From Eubacterium sp. (lineage in GTDB: Bacteria > Bacillota > Clostridia > Lachnospirales > Lachnospiraceae), in assembly GCA_022794015.1 (NCBI GenBank), contig JAAWDZ010000060.1, forward strand, positions 31,009-95,008: DNA of 64,000 nucleotides, read 5' to 3'. A program made the translations under genes and the position numbers. How positions within the stretch are numbered: the stretch's first letter is position 1; each line of letters opens with the position of its first letter. The notes under the pieces are model-generated. The model had not been told where the DNA came from, made no database searches, and saw only the letters and a list, made by a program, of their open reading frames with translations. Shown here in pieces: positions 29,221-37,075 of the stretch.

Positions 29221-29843
29221 AATTAAAATATTATCTTAGAGGAATGGGAATAGGAATTGTTATTACTACACTTCTTTTTATGATATTTATTTCCATACAC
29301 AAAAATGACGGAACAGGGCAGAGCGTGGGTGAACCGCAGCAGAATACGGAATCGAAAACTGTCGCGCAGTTACAGGAAAGTACGCAGGAAGCTCTTGTAG
29401 AAACCGAAACAGCTCAGCCTGTTCTGGAGAAAAATCAGAAGCCGTCCGACGTGTCCGGACAGAAGGATAAGAATACAGAGACGAATTTAGCTCCGGATAA
29501 AACGGCGCCAGCAGATACGGCAAAGGGCGAAAAGCCCGAAACACCCGAAACACCAAAACCTGAAAAAAAACCGGAGCCGGAATCCGAAACGCAGCCGCAG
29601 CCGCCAAAACAGCAGGAGCCACAGAAAGAGGAAAAGGTGCGGATTGAAATCAGCGGAGGGCAGTATTCCGACACGGTGTGCAAAAAGCTTGCGGAAGCAG
29701 GGCTGGTGGACGATGCAAAAGCGTTTAATGATTATCTGGTGCAGAAAGATTACGATAACTCTATTTTGCCGGGAGTATATGAAATACCGAAGGGCGCTAC
29801 TTATGAAGAAATTGCAGTACTGCTGACAACCAAGGTAAGATGA
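29217..29843 (+). CDS. Membrane-anchored protein with a YceG/MltG-type LysM-like domain only
   Basis: N-terminal TM, Pro/Glu-rich linker, then VRIEISGGQYSDTVCKKLAEAGLVDDAKAFNDYLVQKDYDNSILPGVYEIPKGATYEEIAVLL. Confidence 0.75.
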   Translation: MKLKYYLRGMGIGIVITTLLFMIFISIHKNDGTGQSVGEPQQNTESKTVAQLQESTQEALVETETAQPVLEKNQKPSDVSGQKDKNTETNLAPDKTAPADTAKGEKPETPETPKPEKKPEPESETQPQPPKQQEPQKEEKVRIEISGGQYSDTVCKKLAEAGLVDDAKAFNDYLVQKDYDNSILPGVYEIPKGATYEEIAVLLTTKVR

Positions 29844-29851
29844 AAAAATAC

Positions 29852-29880
29852 TTGACACTTCATGGCTTCTGTGTTAAATT
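29852..29880 (+). promoter_or_regulatory. Candidate sigma-A promoter for infC-rpmI-rplT
   Basis: TTGACA - 17 nt - TAAATT (a TATAAT at 29880-29885 would leave a 22-nt spacer). Confidence 0.5.
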
Positions 29881-29885
29881 ATAAT

Positions 29886-30140
29886 AGTTGTTGAAAGCAA
29901 GCAGAGTATCCACTCTCACCTAAGCGCAATTGGGCGACTTATGGTTTATAGTTTAGGCAGCATTTTGCTGTTTATAGAATTTTGTAGTGGATAGAATTTT
30001 TCTGTCCGCTTTTTTATTCTAATAGGAAATATGGTTGCAATAGCAACCGCGCTCCGGCGCGAGTCCGTCAGGTTGGACTCTTTGTTCTGATTGCCCAAAC
30101 AGCCGGATGGCAGTCAGTGTTTGAATATTTATTTTGGAGG
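29886..30140 (+). promoter_or_regulatory. infC/L20-type leader with attenuator
   Basis: Long 5' leader; TATCCACT (29907-29914) can pair with AGTGGATA (29986-29993), which also forms the terminator 5' arm; three hairpins follow before the infC RBS. Confidence 0.7.
29987..30016 (+). terminator. Attenuator terminator in the infC leader
   Basis: GTGGATAGAA / TTCTGTCCGC stem followed by TTTTTT. Confidence 0.75.
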
Positions 30141-30149
30141 TGCACAACC

Positions 30150-30656
30150 ATTAGCGATTTAATGATTAATGAACAGATCAGGGACAGAGAAGTACGCCTG
30201 ATTGGGGTAAACGGGGAACAGCTTGGTATTATGCCGACGAGGGAAGCCATGAAGCTTGCCGAAGAAGCGGAGCTTGATTTGGTGAAGATAGCGCCTACGG
30301 CAAAACCGCCTGTATGCAAGATTATTGATTACGGCAAGTACAGGTATGAGCTGGCAAGGAAAGAAAAGGAAGCTAAGAAGAAGCAGAAGGTTGTTGAAGT
30401 TAAGGAAATTCGTATGTCACCGAATATAGAATCCAATGATTTGCAGACCAAAATGAATGCGGCTAAGAAATTCCTTACAAAAGGTAACAAAGTAAAAGTC
30501 ACACTGCGTTTTCGAGGACGTGAGATGACTCACATGCAGAGCAGCAGGCATATCTTAGATGATTTTGCAGAAAGCCTTGCAGACGTAGCAGTTATAGAGA
30601 AGGCGCCAAAGGTAGAAGGCAGAAGTATCAGCATGGTGCTTTCAGAGAAAAAATAG
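30150..30656 (+). CDS. infC: Translation initiation factor IF-3, AUU start
   Basis: [33 protein letters not shown] at 30136-30140, then ATT AGC GAT TTA ATG; the longer ORF-track start (ATG 30117) lies upstream of that RBS. Confidence 0.93.
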   Translation: MSDLMINEQIRDREVRLIGVNGEQLGIMPTREAMKLAEEAELDLVKIAPTAKPPVCKIIDYGKYRYELARKEKEAKKKQKVVEVKEIRMSPNIESNDLQTKMNAAKKFLTKGNKVKVTLRFRGREMTHMQSSRHILDDFAESLADVAVIEKAPKVEGRSISMVLSEKK

Positions 30657-30678
30657 TATATTTAAGGAGGAAACGACT

Positions 30679-30876
30679 ATGCCCAAAATGAAAACCAGCA
30701 GAGCAGCTGCAAAACGCTTTAAAGCTACAGGAACAGGAAAGTTAAAAAGGAATAAAGCTTATAAGAGCCATATTTTGACGAAGAAAAGTCCTAAGAGGAA
30801 GAGAAATCTCAGAAAGTCTGCAATTGTAGATTCGTCAAATGTTAAGTCAATGAAGAAGATTTTACCGTATTTATAG
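30679..30876 (+). CDS. rpmI: 50S ribosomal protein L35
   Basis: [46 protein letters not shown]. Confidence 0.98.
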   Translation: MPKMKTSRAAAKRFKATGTGKLKRNKAYKSHILTKKSPKRKRNLRKSAIVDSSNVKSMKKILPYL

Positions 30877-30900
30877 GATTGATATAAGGAGGGACAGACA

Positions 30901-31257
30901 ATGGCAAGAGTAAAAGGCGGTATGAATGCCAGGAAAAAACACAATAGAGTTTTAAAATTGGCGAAAGGATACAGAGGAGCCAGATCCAAACAGTACAGGA
31001 TTGCAAAGCAGTCTGTTATGAGAGCATTAGCTACTGCATATGCCGGAAGGAAAGAAAGGAAACGGCAGTTCCGTAATCTTTGGATTGCACGTATTAATGC
31101 GGCTGCAAGGATAAACGGGATTTCTTACAGCAAATTTATGTATGGACTGAAGCTGGCAGGTGTGGATATTAACCGTAAAATGCTGGCTGAGATGGCAGTA
31201 AATGATGCCGAAGGATTTGCAGAGCTGGCAGAGCTTGCGAAGAGCAAGGTAGCTTAA
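30901..31257 (+). CDS. rplT: 50S ribosomal protein L20
   Basis: [43 protein letters not shown]. Confidence 0.99.
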   Translation: MARVKGGMNARKKHNRVLKLAKGYRGARSKQYRIAKQSVMRALATAYAGRKERKRQFRNLWIARINAAARINGISYSKFMYGLKLAGVDINRKMLAEMAVNDAEGFAELAELAKSKVA

Positions 31258-31281
31258 TTTAAGTAAATATGGGACAGGCAG

Positions 31282-31312
31282 AGGATCTCGCGGATGCGGG
31301 ATCCTTTTTTTG
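31282..31312 (+). terminator. Intrinsic terminator after rplT
   Basis: AGGATCTCGC-ggat-GCGGGATCCT followed by a T-tract. Confidence 0.88.
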
Positions 31313-31391
31313 GAAGGAATGTTAATTTTAACTAGGAATCATATGGAAAAAGTGGTATGATAATAATAACATGATAAAGGAGGATGATTTT

Positions 31392-32408
31392 ATGGCAATT
31401 TTAGTAACAGGCGGCGCCGGATATATTGGCAGCCATACATGTGTAGAGTTGTTAAATGCAGGCTATGAGGTAGTAGTACTGGACAATTTGTGCAATTCCA
31501 GTGAGAAATCCTTAGACCGTGTAAAACAGATTACCGGCAAGGATGTAAAATTTTACAAAGGCGATATATTAGATCGCGATATTTTGCAGAAGCTGTTGGA
31601 AACAGAAGAGATTGAGAGCTGTATTCATTTTGCAGGACTGAAGGCGGTTGGTGAATCTGTAGCGAAGCCATGGGAATATTACAGCAATAATATTTCCGGG
31701 ACACTGACGCTGGTAGACGAGATGCGTAAACATGGATGCAAAAATATTATTTTCTCATCCTCTGCAACGGTTTATGGGGATCCTGCTATGATTCCGATTA
31801 CCGAGGAGTGCCCGAAGGGTACCTGCACGAATCCATACGGTTGGTCGAAGTCTATGTTAGAGCAGATCTTAAGCGATATGCAGAAAGCAGATCCGGAGTG
31901 GAATGTAATACTTCTGCGTTACTTTAATCCGATTGGCGCGCATAAGAGCGGTTTAATCGGTGAGAATCCAAACGGTATCCCAAATAATCTGATGCCTTAT
32001 ATTACACAGGTTGCCGTTGGCAAATTAAAGGAACTGGGTGTATTTGGCAACGATTACGATACACCGGACGGAACCGGCGTAAGAGATTATATCCACGTAG
32101 TAGACCTGGCAGTAGGCCATGTAAAAGCCATTGACAAGCTGAAAGAAAACGTGGGACTTGGCATTTATAACCTGGGTACGGGAGTTGGATACAGCGTGCT
32201 GGATATTGTAAAGAACTTTGAAGAGGCAACTGGTGTGGATATACCTTATTCTATTAAGCCAAGAAGGCCTGGCGATATCGCAACCTGTTATTCCGACGCC
32301 ACGAAGGCAAAAGAAGAGATGGGATGGACCGCACAGTATGGCATCAAAGAGATGTGCGCAGATTCCTGGAACTGGCAGAAAAATAATCCAAACGGATATG
32401 ATGAATAA
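31392..32408 (+). CDS. galE: UDP-glucose 4-epimerase
   Basis: [45 protein letters not shown]; start trimmed to ATG 31392. Confidence 0.97.
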   Translation: MAILVTGGAGYIGSHTCVELLNAGYEVVVLDNLCNSSEKSLDRVKQITGKDVKFYKGDILDRDILQKLLETEEIESCIHFAGLKAVGESVAKPWEYYSNNISGTLTLVDEMRKHGCKNIIFSSSATVYGDPAMIPITEECPKGTCTNPYGWSKSMLEQILSDMQKADPEWNVILLRYFNPIGAHKSGLIGENPNGIPNNLMPYITQVAVGKLKELGVFGNDYDTPDGTGVRDYIHVVDLAVGHVKAIDKLKENVGLGIYNLGTGVGYSVLDIVKNFEEATGVDIPYSIKPRRPGDIATCYSDATKAKEEMGWTAQYGIKEMCADSWNWQKNNPNGYDE

Positions 32409-32423
32409 AAAATAAAAAAACGC

Positions 32424-32452
32424 TTGCAATTTATAAAATAATGTGCTATAGT
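32424..32452 (+). promoter_or_regulatory. Sigma-A promoter of the tRNA-Glu gene
   Basis: TTGCAA - 17 nt - TATAGT with a TGn extended -10, 14 nt before the tRNA. Confidence 0.75.
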
Positions 32453-32466
32453 AATAAACGGTTCAT

Positions 32467-32538
32467 GGTTCGTTGGTCAAGCGGTTAAGACGCCGCCCTC
32501 TCACGGCGGAAACAGGGGTTCGATTCCCCTACGAACTG
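32467..32538 (+). tRNA. tRNA-Glu (anticodon CTC), no encoded CCA
   Basis: GGTTCGT...CCGCC-CTCTCAC-GGCGG...GGGGTTCGATTCCCC-ACGAACT-G; loop position 33 = T, anticodon CTC; followed by TTCTG. Confidence 0.93.
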
Positions 32539-32566
32539 TTCTGTTTATTATAAACAGCCCAACCCG

Positions 32567-32605
32567 AAAGTTCTGATGCCTGATTACTGGTTTCAGAACT
32601 TTTTC
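32567..32605 (+). terminator. Intrinsic terminator after tRNA-Glu
   Basis: AAAGTTCTGA ... TCAGAACTTT then TT; overlaps the ORF-track start of the next gene, which supports a later start for it. Confidence 0.8.
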
Positions 32606-32623
32606 AATAGAAGGAGTGCGCAT

Positions 32624-33124
32624 ATGGCATTATTAGAGAACTGGCAGAAAGTTGCCTATAATGAGAAAACAGACAAGCAGGAACTTCAGAGATTCTGGCA
32701 GAGATATTTTCTTCTGGAAAAGGGCGTGTATGAAAAGCTGCTTACGAATCCGGACGAAAAGGTAGAGGGTACGGTAAAAGAGCTGGCAGAGAAGTATGGT
32801 TTGAGTATTATGGATATGACAGGTTTTCTGGATGGCATCAACGACAGCCTGATCGAGCCGAATCCGATTGATACGATGGAAGAAGACACAAAAGTAAGTC
32901 TGGCATTTGACAAAGAAAAGCTGTATAAGAATATGGTGGATGCAAAGGCAGACTGGCTATATGAGCTGCCGATGTGGGATGAGATCTACGATCCGGAGAC
33001 CAAAAAGAGACTGTACCTGGAGCAGAAGAAGTCAGGCACAGTCATTGTCGGTAAGAAGGTCGGACGCAACGATCCCTGCCCCTGCGGAAGCGGCAAGAAG
33101 TACAAACACTGCTGCGGAAGATAA
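32624..33124 (+). CDS. SEC-C metal-binding domain protein
   Basis: C-terminal [24 protein letters not shown] aaggag before ATG 32624. Confidence 0.9.
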   Translation: MALLENWQKVAYNEKTDKQELQRFWQRYFLLEKGVYEKLLTNPDEKVEGTVKELAEKYGLSIMDMTGFLDGINDSLIEPNPIDTMEEDTKVSLAFDKEKLYKNMVDAKADWLYELPMWDEIYDPETKKRLYLEQKKSGTVIVGKKVGRNDPCPCGSGKKYKHCCGR

Positions 33125-33244
33125 AGCGGAAACAGCCAGACAGTCGCTATCCCAGGGATGGTCAAATTGTTGAACCGCGATTTGTGTGTATCGTGAAGCA
33201 TGTAACAGAGCAGCTTGTCGGAGCTGTTACAATAAAGCCGGTTT

Positions 33245-33585
33245 ATAACTGAAAGTATACAGATAATACGTAGAAGAGAAGAGTAAGCTGTGGCAATGCA
33301 GCAGAGAGAGATGCCCGCAAAAGAGGCATATGCCATTTTTGTGAGTGCTGGAAGCATCTTTGCAGGAAGCAGCCGAAGACTACCTCTGAGTGGCCCCAAT
33401 CCGGCCCGGTGATTCCGTTATCGTCAAAATGAGAATATTTTCCCGGAATGTATCTGAAATCAGGAATGTATTTCAGATCTGTGTATGGGTGTAACAGTTT
33501 GGACAGGGAAAATAAAATCTGGGTGGAACCGCGGTAAATGCCGCCCCTGATGCATGTTATGTGTATCAGGGGCGGCATTTTACAT
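33245..33585 (+). promoter_or_regulatory. T-box riboswitch leader of thrS
   Basis: T-box core GGGTGGAACCGCGG (33521-33534), then a perfect 15-bp terminator stem AAATGCCGCCCCTGA / TCAGGGGCGGCATTT; AGAGAG motif upstream; candidate specifier ACC (Thr) at 33382-33384. Confidence 0.92.
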
Positions 33586-33755
33586 TTCGTTCTGGCCGTT
33601 GCCGAACAGGCGTCAATCCGGCGAAGAAAGGATACTGCGCATATAAGGAATATGGCTGCTGTTGTGGCTGTAAGATTGTGCGGGCGTGCATCTGGCGGAA
33701 AGTCAGGTGCAGGATAGATTCTGGGAGCAGTAAATAAAGAAAGGATGGAATGAAA

Positions 33756-35723
33756 ATGAAAATTACGTTAAAAGACGGCTCCATAAAGGAGTACGCAGAA
33801 GCAAAATCAGTCTATGAGATTGCAAAAGATATCAGTGAAGGACTGGCAAGAGTTGCCTGTGCCGGAGAGGTGAATGGAGAAATTGTGGATTTGCGGACAC
33901 AAATTTGTAAAGATGTCGAATTGAATATCGTTACTGCAAGCGATGAGGAGGGTTTAAAGGTTATCCGGCATACAGCAGCGCATGTAATGGCAGAAGCTGT
34001 AAAACGCCTGTATCCGAATGTGAAGGTGACGATTGGGCCTGCGATTGAGGACGGATTTTACTATGATTTTGACGCCCAGCCTTTTTCCAGGGAAGATTTG
34101 GACAAAATTGAAGCGGAGATGAAAAATATTATCAAAGAAGGACATGAAATTACCCGTTTTACCCTGTCAAGGGAAGAAGCGATCCGGTTTATGCAGGAAA
34201 AAGACGAGCCGTTTAAGGTAGAATTGATTGAGGACTTACCGGAAGATGCCGTAATTTCATTTTATGATCAGGGAGGTTTTGTGGATTTGTGCGCAGGGCC
34301 GCATCTGATGAGCACGAAAGGGATTAAAGCCTACAAATTAATTTCATCTTCTATGGCATATTGGAGAGGCAATTCCGAAAAGGCGCGTTTGCAGCGTATT
34401 TACGGAACTGCATTTTATAAAAAAGAAGATTTAAAGGCGCATCTGGAGAAATTAGAGGATGCCAGGAAACGGGATCACAACAAACTGGGCCGGGAGATGG
34501 GATTGTTTACGACAGTAGATGTGATTGGACAGGGGCTGCCGTTATTTACGCCGAAGGGCACAAAGATGATTATGAAGCTGCAGCGCTGGATTGAAGATCT
34601 GGAAGAAAAAGAATGGGGTTATGTCCGTACCAGGACGCCACTGATGGCGAAATCGGATTTGTATAAGCTTTCAGGCCACTGGGATCACTATAAAGACGGT
34701 ATGTTTGTATTAGGAGACGAAGAGGTGGACAAAGAAGTATTTGCTCTGCGACCAATGACATGTCCATTCCAGTATTATGTATATAAAAATGAGCAGCATT
34801 CTTACCGCGACCTGCCGTACCGTATGGGCGAAACGTCTACTTTATTCCGTGCGGAGGATTCCGGAGAAATGCATGGGTTAACCCGTGTGCGCCAGTTTAC
34901 TATTTCCGAGGGGCACCTGATTGTACGTCCGGATCAGATGGTAGATGAGTTCAAAGGCTGTCTTGCCCTTGCGAAATACTGTCTGCAGACATTGGGTGTG
35001 GAAGAAGACGTGACATATCATCTGTCCAAATGGGATCCAAACAACAGGGAAAAATACATCGGTGAACCTGAGGTATGGGAAGAAACAGAACAGCATATGC
35101 GCAATATTTTAAATGAACTGAATATTGACTTCGTAGAAGATATCGGAGAGGCTGCTTTTTATGGCCCCAAAGTGGATATCAATGCCCGGAACGTATACGG
35201 CAAGGATGATACGATGATTACGGTTCAGTGGGACGCGCTGCTTGCGGAGCAGTTTGACATGTACTATATCGATCAGAACGGCGAAAAGGTTCGTCCATAT
35301 ATTATTCACAGAACCTCACTGGGATGCTATGAAAGGACTCTGGCATGGCTGATTGAAAAATATGCCGGTAAATTCCCGACCTGGCTTTGTGCCGAACAGG
35401 TACGCGTACTTCCAATTTCTGAGAAATATGAAAATTATGCCGAGACTGTCCGTAAAGAACTGGCAAAAAATGGAATTGACGCTACTGTAGATAACCGTTC
35501 CGAAAAAATTGGTTTTAAAATCCGTGAAGCAAGGCTTGACAAATTGCCTTATATGCTCGTAGTCGGGCAAAAAGAAGAAGAAGACGCCACAGTATCCGTG
35601 CGCAGCCGTTTTGCAGGAGATGAAGGCAGCAAGCCTTTGTCAGAGTTTATAGAGGCGATAAAAAAGGAAATTAATTCCAAGGAAATTCGAAAAGAAGAGG
35701 CAACAGAGGAAAAGAAATCATAG
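33756..35723 (+). CDS. thrS: Threonine-tRNA ligase
   Basis: TGS domain, HTAAHVMAEAVKRLYP, RPMTCPFQYYVYKNEQHSYRDLPYRMGE, HRTSLGCYERTLAWLIEKYAGKFPTWLCAEQVRVLP. Confidence 0.98.
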   Translation: MKITLKDGSIKEYAEAKSVYEIAKDISEGLARVACAGEVNGEIVDLRTQICKDVELNIVTASDEEGLKVIRHTAAHVMAEAVKRLYPNVKVTIGPAIEDGFYYDFDAQPFSREDLDKIEAEMKNIIKEGHEITRFTLSREEAIRFMQEKDEPFKVELIEDLPEDAVISFYDQGGFVDLCAGPHLMSTKGIKAYKLISSSMAYWRGNSEKARLQRIYGTAFYKKEDLKAHLEKLEDARKRDHNKLGREMGLFTTVDVIGQGLPLFTPKGTKMIMKLQRWIEDLEEKEWGYVRTRTPLMAKSDLYKLSGHWDHYKDGMFVLGDEEVDKEVFALRPMTCPFQYYVYKNEQHSYRDLPYRMGETSTLFRAEDSGEMHGLTRVRQFTISEGHLIVRPDQMVDEFKGCLALAKYCLQTLGVEEDVTYHLSKWDPNNREKYIGEPEVWEETEQHMRNILNELNIDFVEDIGEAAFYGPKVDINARNVYGKDDTMITVQWDALLAEQFDMYYIDQNGEKVRPYIIHRTSLGCYERTLAWLIEKYAGKFPTWLCAEQVRVLPISEKYENYAETVRKELAKNGIDATVDNRSEKIGFKIREARLDKLPYMLVVGQKEEEDATVSVRSRFAGDEGSKPLSEFIEAIKKEINSKEIRKEEATEEKKS

Positions 35724-35754
35724 AATATTTTTTATCGAACGTCCAAATACTAAG

Positions 35755-35783
35755 TCCGGTCAGTAATATCTGGCCGGATTTTT
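35755..35783 (+). terminator. Intrinsic terminator after thrS
   Basis: TCCGGTCAG-taatat-CTGGCCGGA followed by TTTTT. Confidence 0.85.
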
Positions 35784-35804
35784 AATAGAAAGGAATGGAT
35801 GTTT

Positions 35805-36119
35805 ATGACAAAATTACAATGTTCTGCAGTGAATTGTTACTACAATGATGACAGGTACTGCTGCAAAGGAGACATTATGGTAGAAGGCAGGGATGCCAGG
35901 AATGCAAAAGAAACCTGCTGCTCCAGTTTCCGGGAGCGTAAAGGAGATTCTGCTAGGAATTCGGTGAGCAGCCCGAAGCAAAAGATTGATGTAGACTGCC
36001 ATGCATGTAACTGCGTTCACAATGATGACCGCAAATGCTGTGCAGATCAGATTGGAATCGGCGGAGGACATGCATGTGAATGCCGTGAAACAGAATGTAC
36101 GAGTTTCTGCTGTAAGTAG
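35805..36119 (+). CDS. DUF1540-type protein with two Cys-rich repeats
   Basis: CSAVNCYYNDDRYCCKGDIMVEGRDARNAKETCCSSF and CHACNCVHNDDRKCCADQIGIGGGHACECRETECTSF. Confidence 0.9.
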   Translation: MTKLQCSAVNCYYNDDRYCCKGDIMVEGRDARNAKETCCSSFRERKGDSARNSVSSPKQKIDVDCHACNCVHNDDRKCCADQIGIGGGHACECRETECTSFCCK

Positions 36120-36199
36120 CAGGATTTTTATGGAGAAGATTTTTTGTCTTCAGAAAAACTCTTCTTTGATTTGAATATGAATCTGAGCTGAAGTCTGAC

Positions 36200-36354
36200 G
36201 GTTACATTTCACACCCGCACCGCGCACTCCGATGCACGGCGGCAGAGGATGCACATTCCAGCCGTGAGGAAGGCGGTTCCTTGCAAAATGGCAACTTTCA
36301 CATCAAATAGCATGAAAGAGTCGTGGTTTACTGATATGGGTGTGAAATGTAATC
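36200..36354. repeat. Long-arm inverted-repeat element with internal hairpins (possible ncRNA or MITE-like)
   Basis: GGTTACATTTCACACCC (36200-36216) vs GGGTGTGAAATGTAATC (36338-36354): 17-bp arms with one G-T; internal CCGcGCA/TGCaCGG, AGGAA/TTCCT and CTTTCA/TGAAAG. Confidence 0.65.
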
Positions 36355-36557
36355 ATTTGTCGAAATCAGTGGAAAAATGTCACATAATTCTATTTGATTT
36401 TTGTTGGATTACAGGGTAAAATGTCTAAGAAGGGAGAAAAGAGGGGAATTCGGTAGGAAATTCAATTTACTGTTAACAGCTAATATTCCGAATGTATGTC
36501 AGAAAAAGGAGACAGACGGGAAGGTTGTCTGGATAAAGCATCAGATGGAGAACAGGT

Positions 36558-36749
36558 ATGAGAGAAATATTGGAATTACAGGAGGCTATTGAACGGCAGA
36601 GAAGCCTGGTAAACGCAATGATTGAGTATGGAACAGATGATGAGAATTTTATCAGAGAGAATCATAAACTGGATCGGTTAATTGAAATGTACTACATAGC
36701 ATTAGAGGAGGTTCAGGAAGGCAGGGTGTTAGCATATCAGGAGGACTAA
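36558..36749 (+). CDS. Spo0E-like aspartyl-phosphate phosphatase family protein
   Basis: Short protein with ENHKLDRLIEMYY (Spo0E-like SxxLDxLI..Y signature). Confidence 0.75.
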   Translation: MREILELQEAIERQRSLVNAMIEYGTDDENFIRENHKLDRLIEMYYIALEEVQEGRVLAYQED

Positions 36750-36765
36750 ACAAAGGGAGTTGATA

Positions 36766-36794
36766 CATCAGCTTGGAGGAGCTGGTGTTTTTTT
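36766..36794 (+). terminator. Intrinsic terminator after the Spo0E-like gene
   Basis: CATCAGCT-tggagg-AGCTGGTG followed by a T-tract. Confidence 0.85.
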
Positions 36795-37075
36795 CTGTAA
36801 AAGACAGATTGATGCTGTCAGAAACAGACTTTCTTTGCCGCCGGGATATTTGGAGTGTTAGGTCACAAGATCTATAAAATGAAAACAAAAAATATAGAAT
36901 TTGTTCTTGTAAACTTTATAGGATTTTATAAACTAAAATAGAATGAGTTTATCCATGCGGTTTGTGGAATGAAAATCGAAAGGAGGATAAAACAGAACAG
37001 AATAAGCAGCCGGTTTTGGGACGTGCATGCAGTCCTGGAAACGGAAAACGTGCATGCAGGAAAAGGAGGATGAAG

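Noticed and set aside
36401-36592. 63-aa + strand ORF
   Set aside because: No good RBS, overlaps the Spo0E-like gene start, no recognisable motif.
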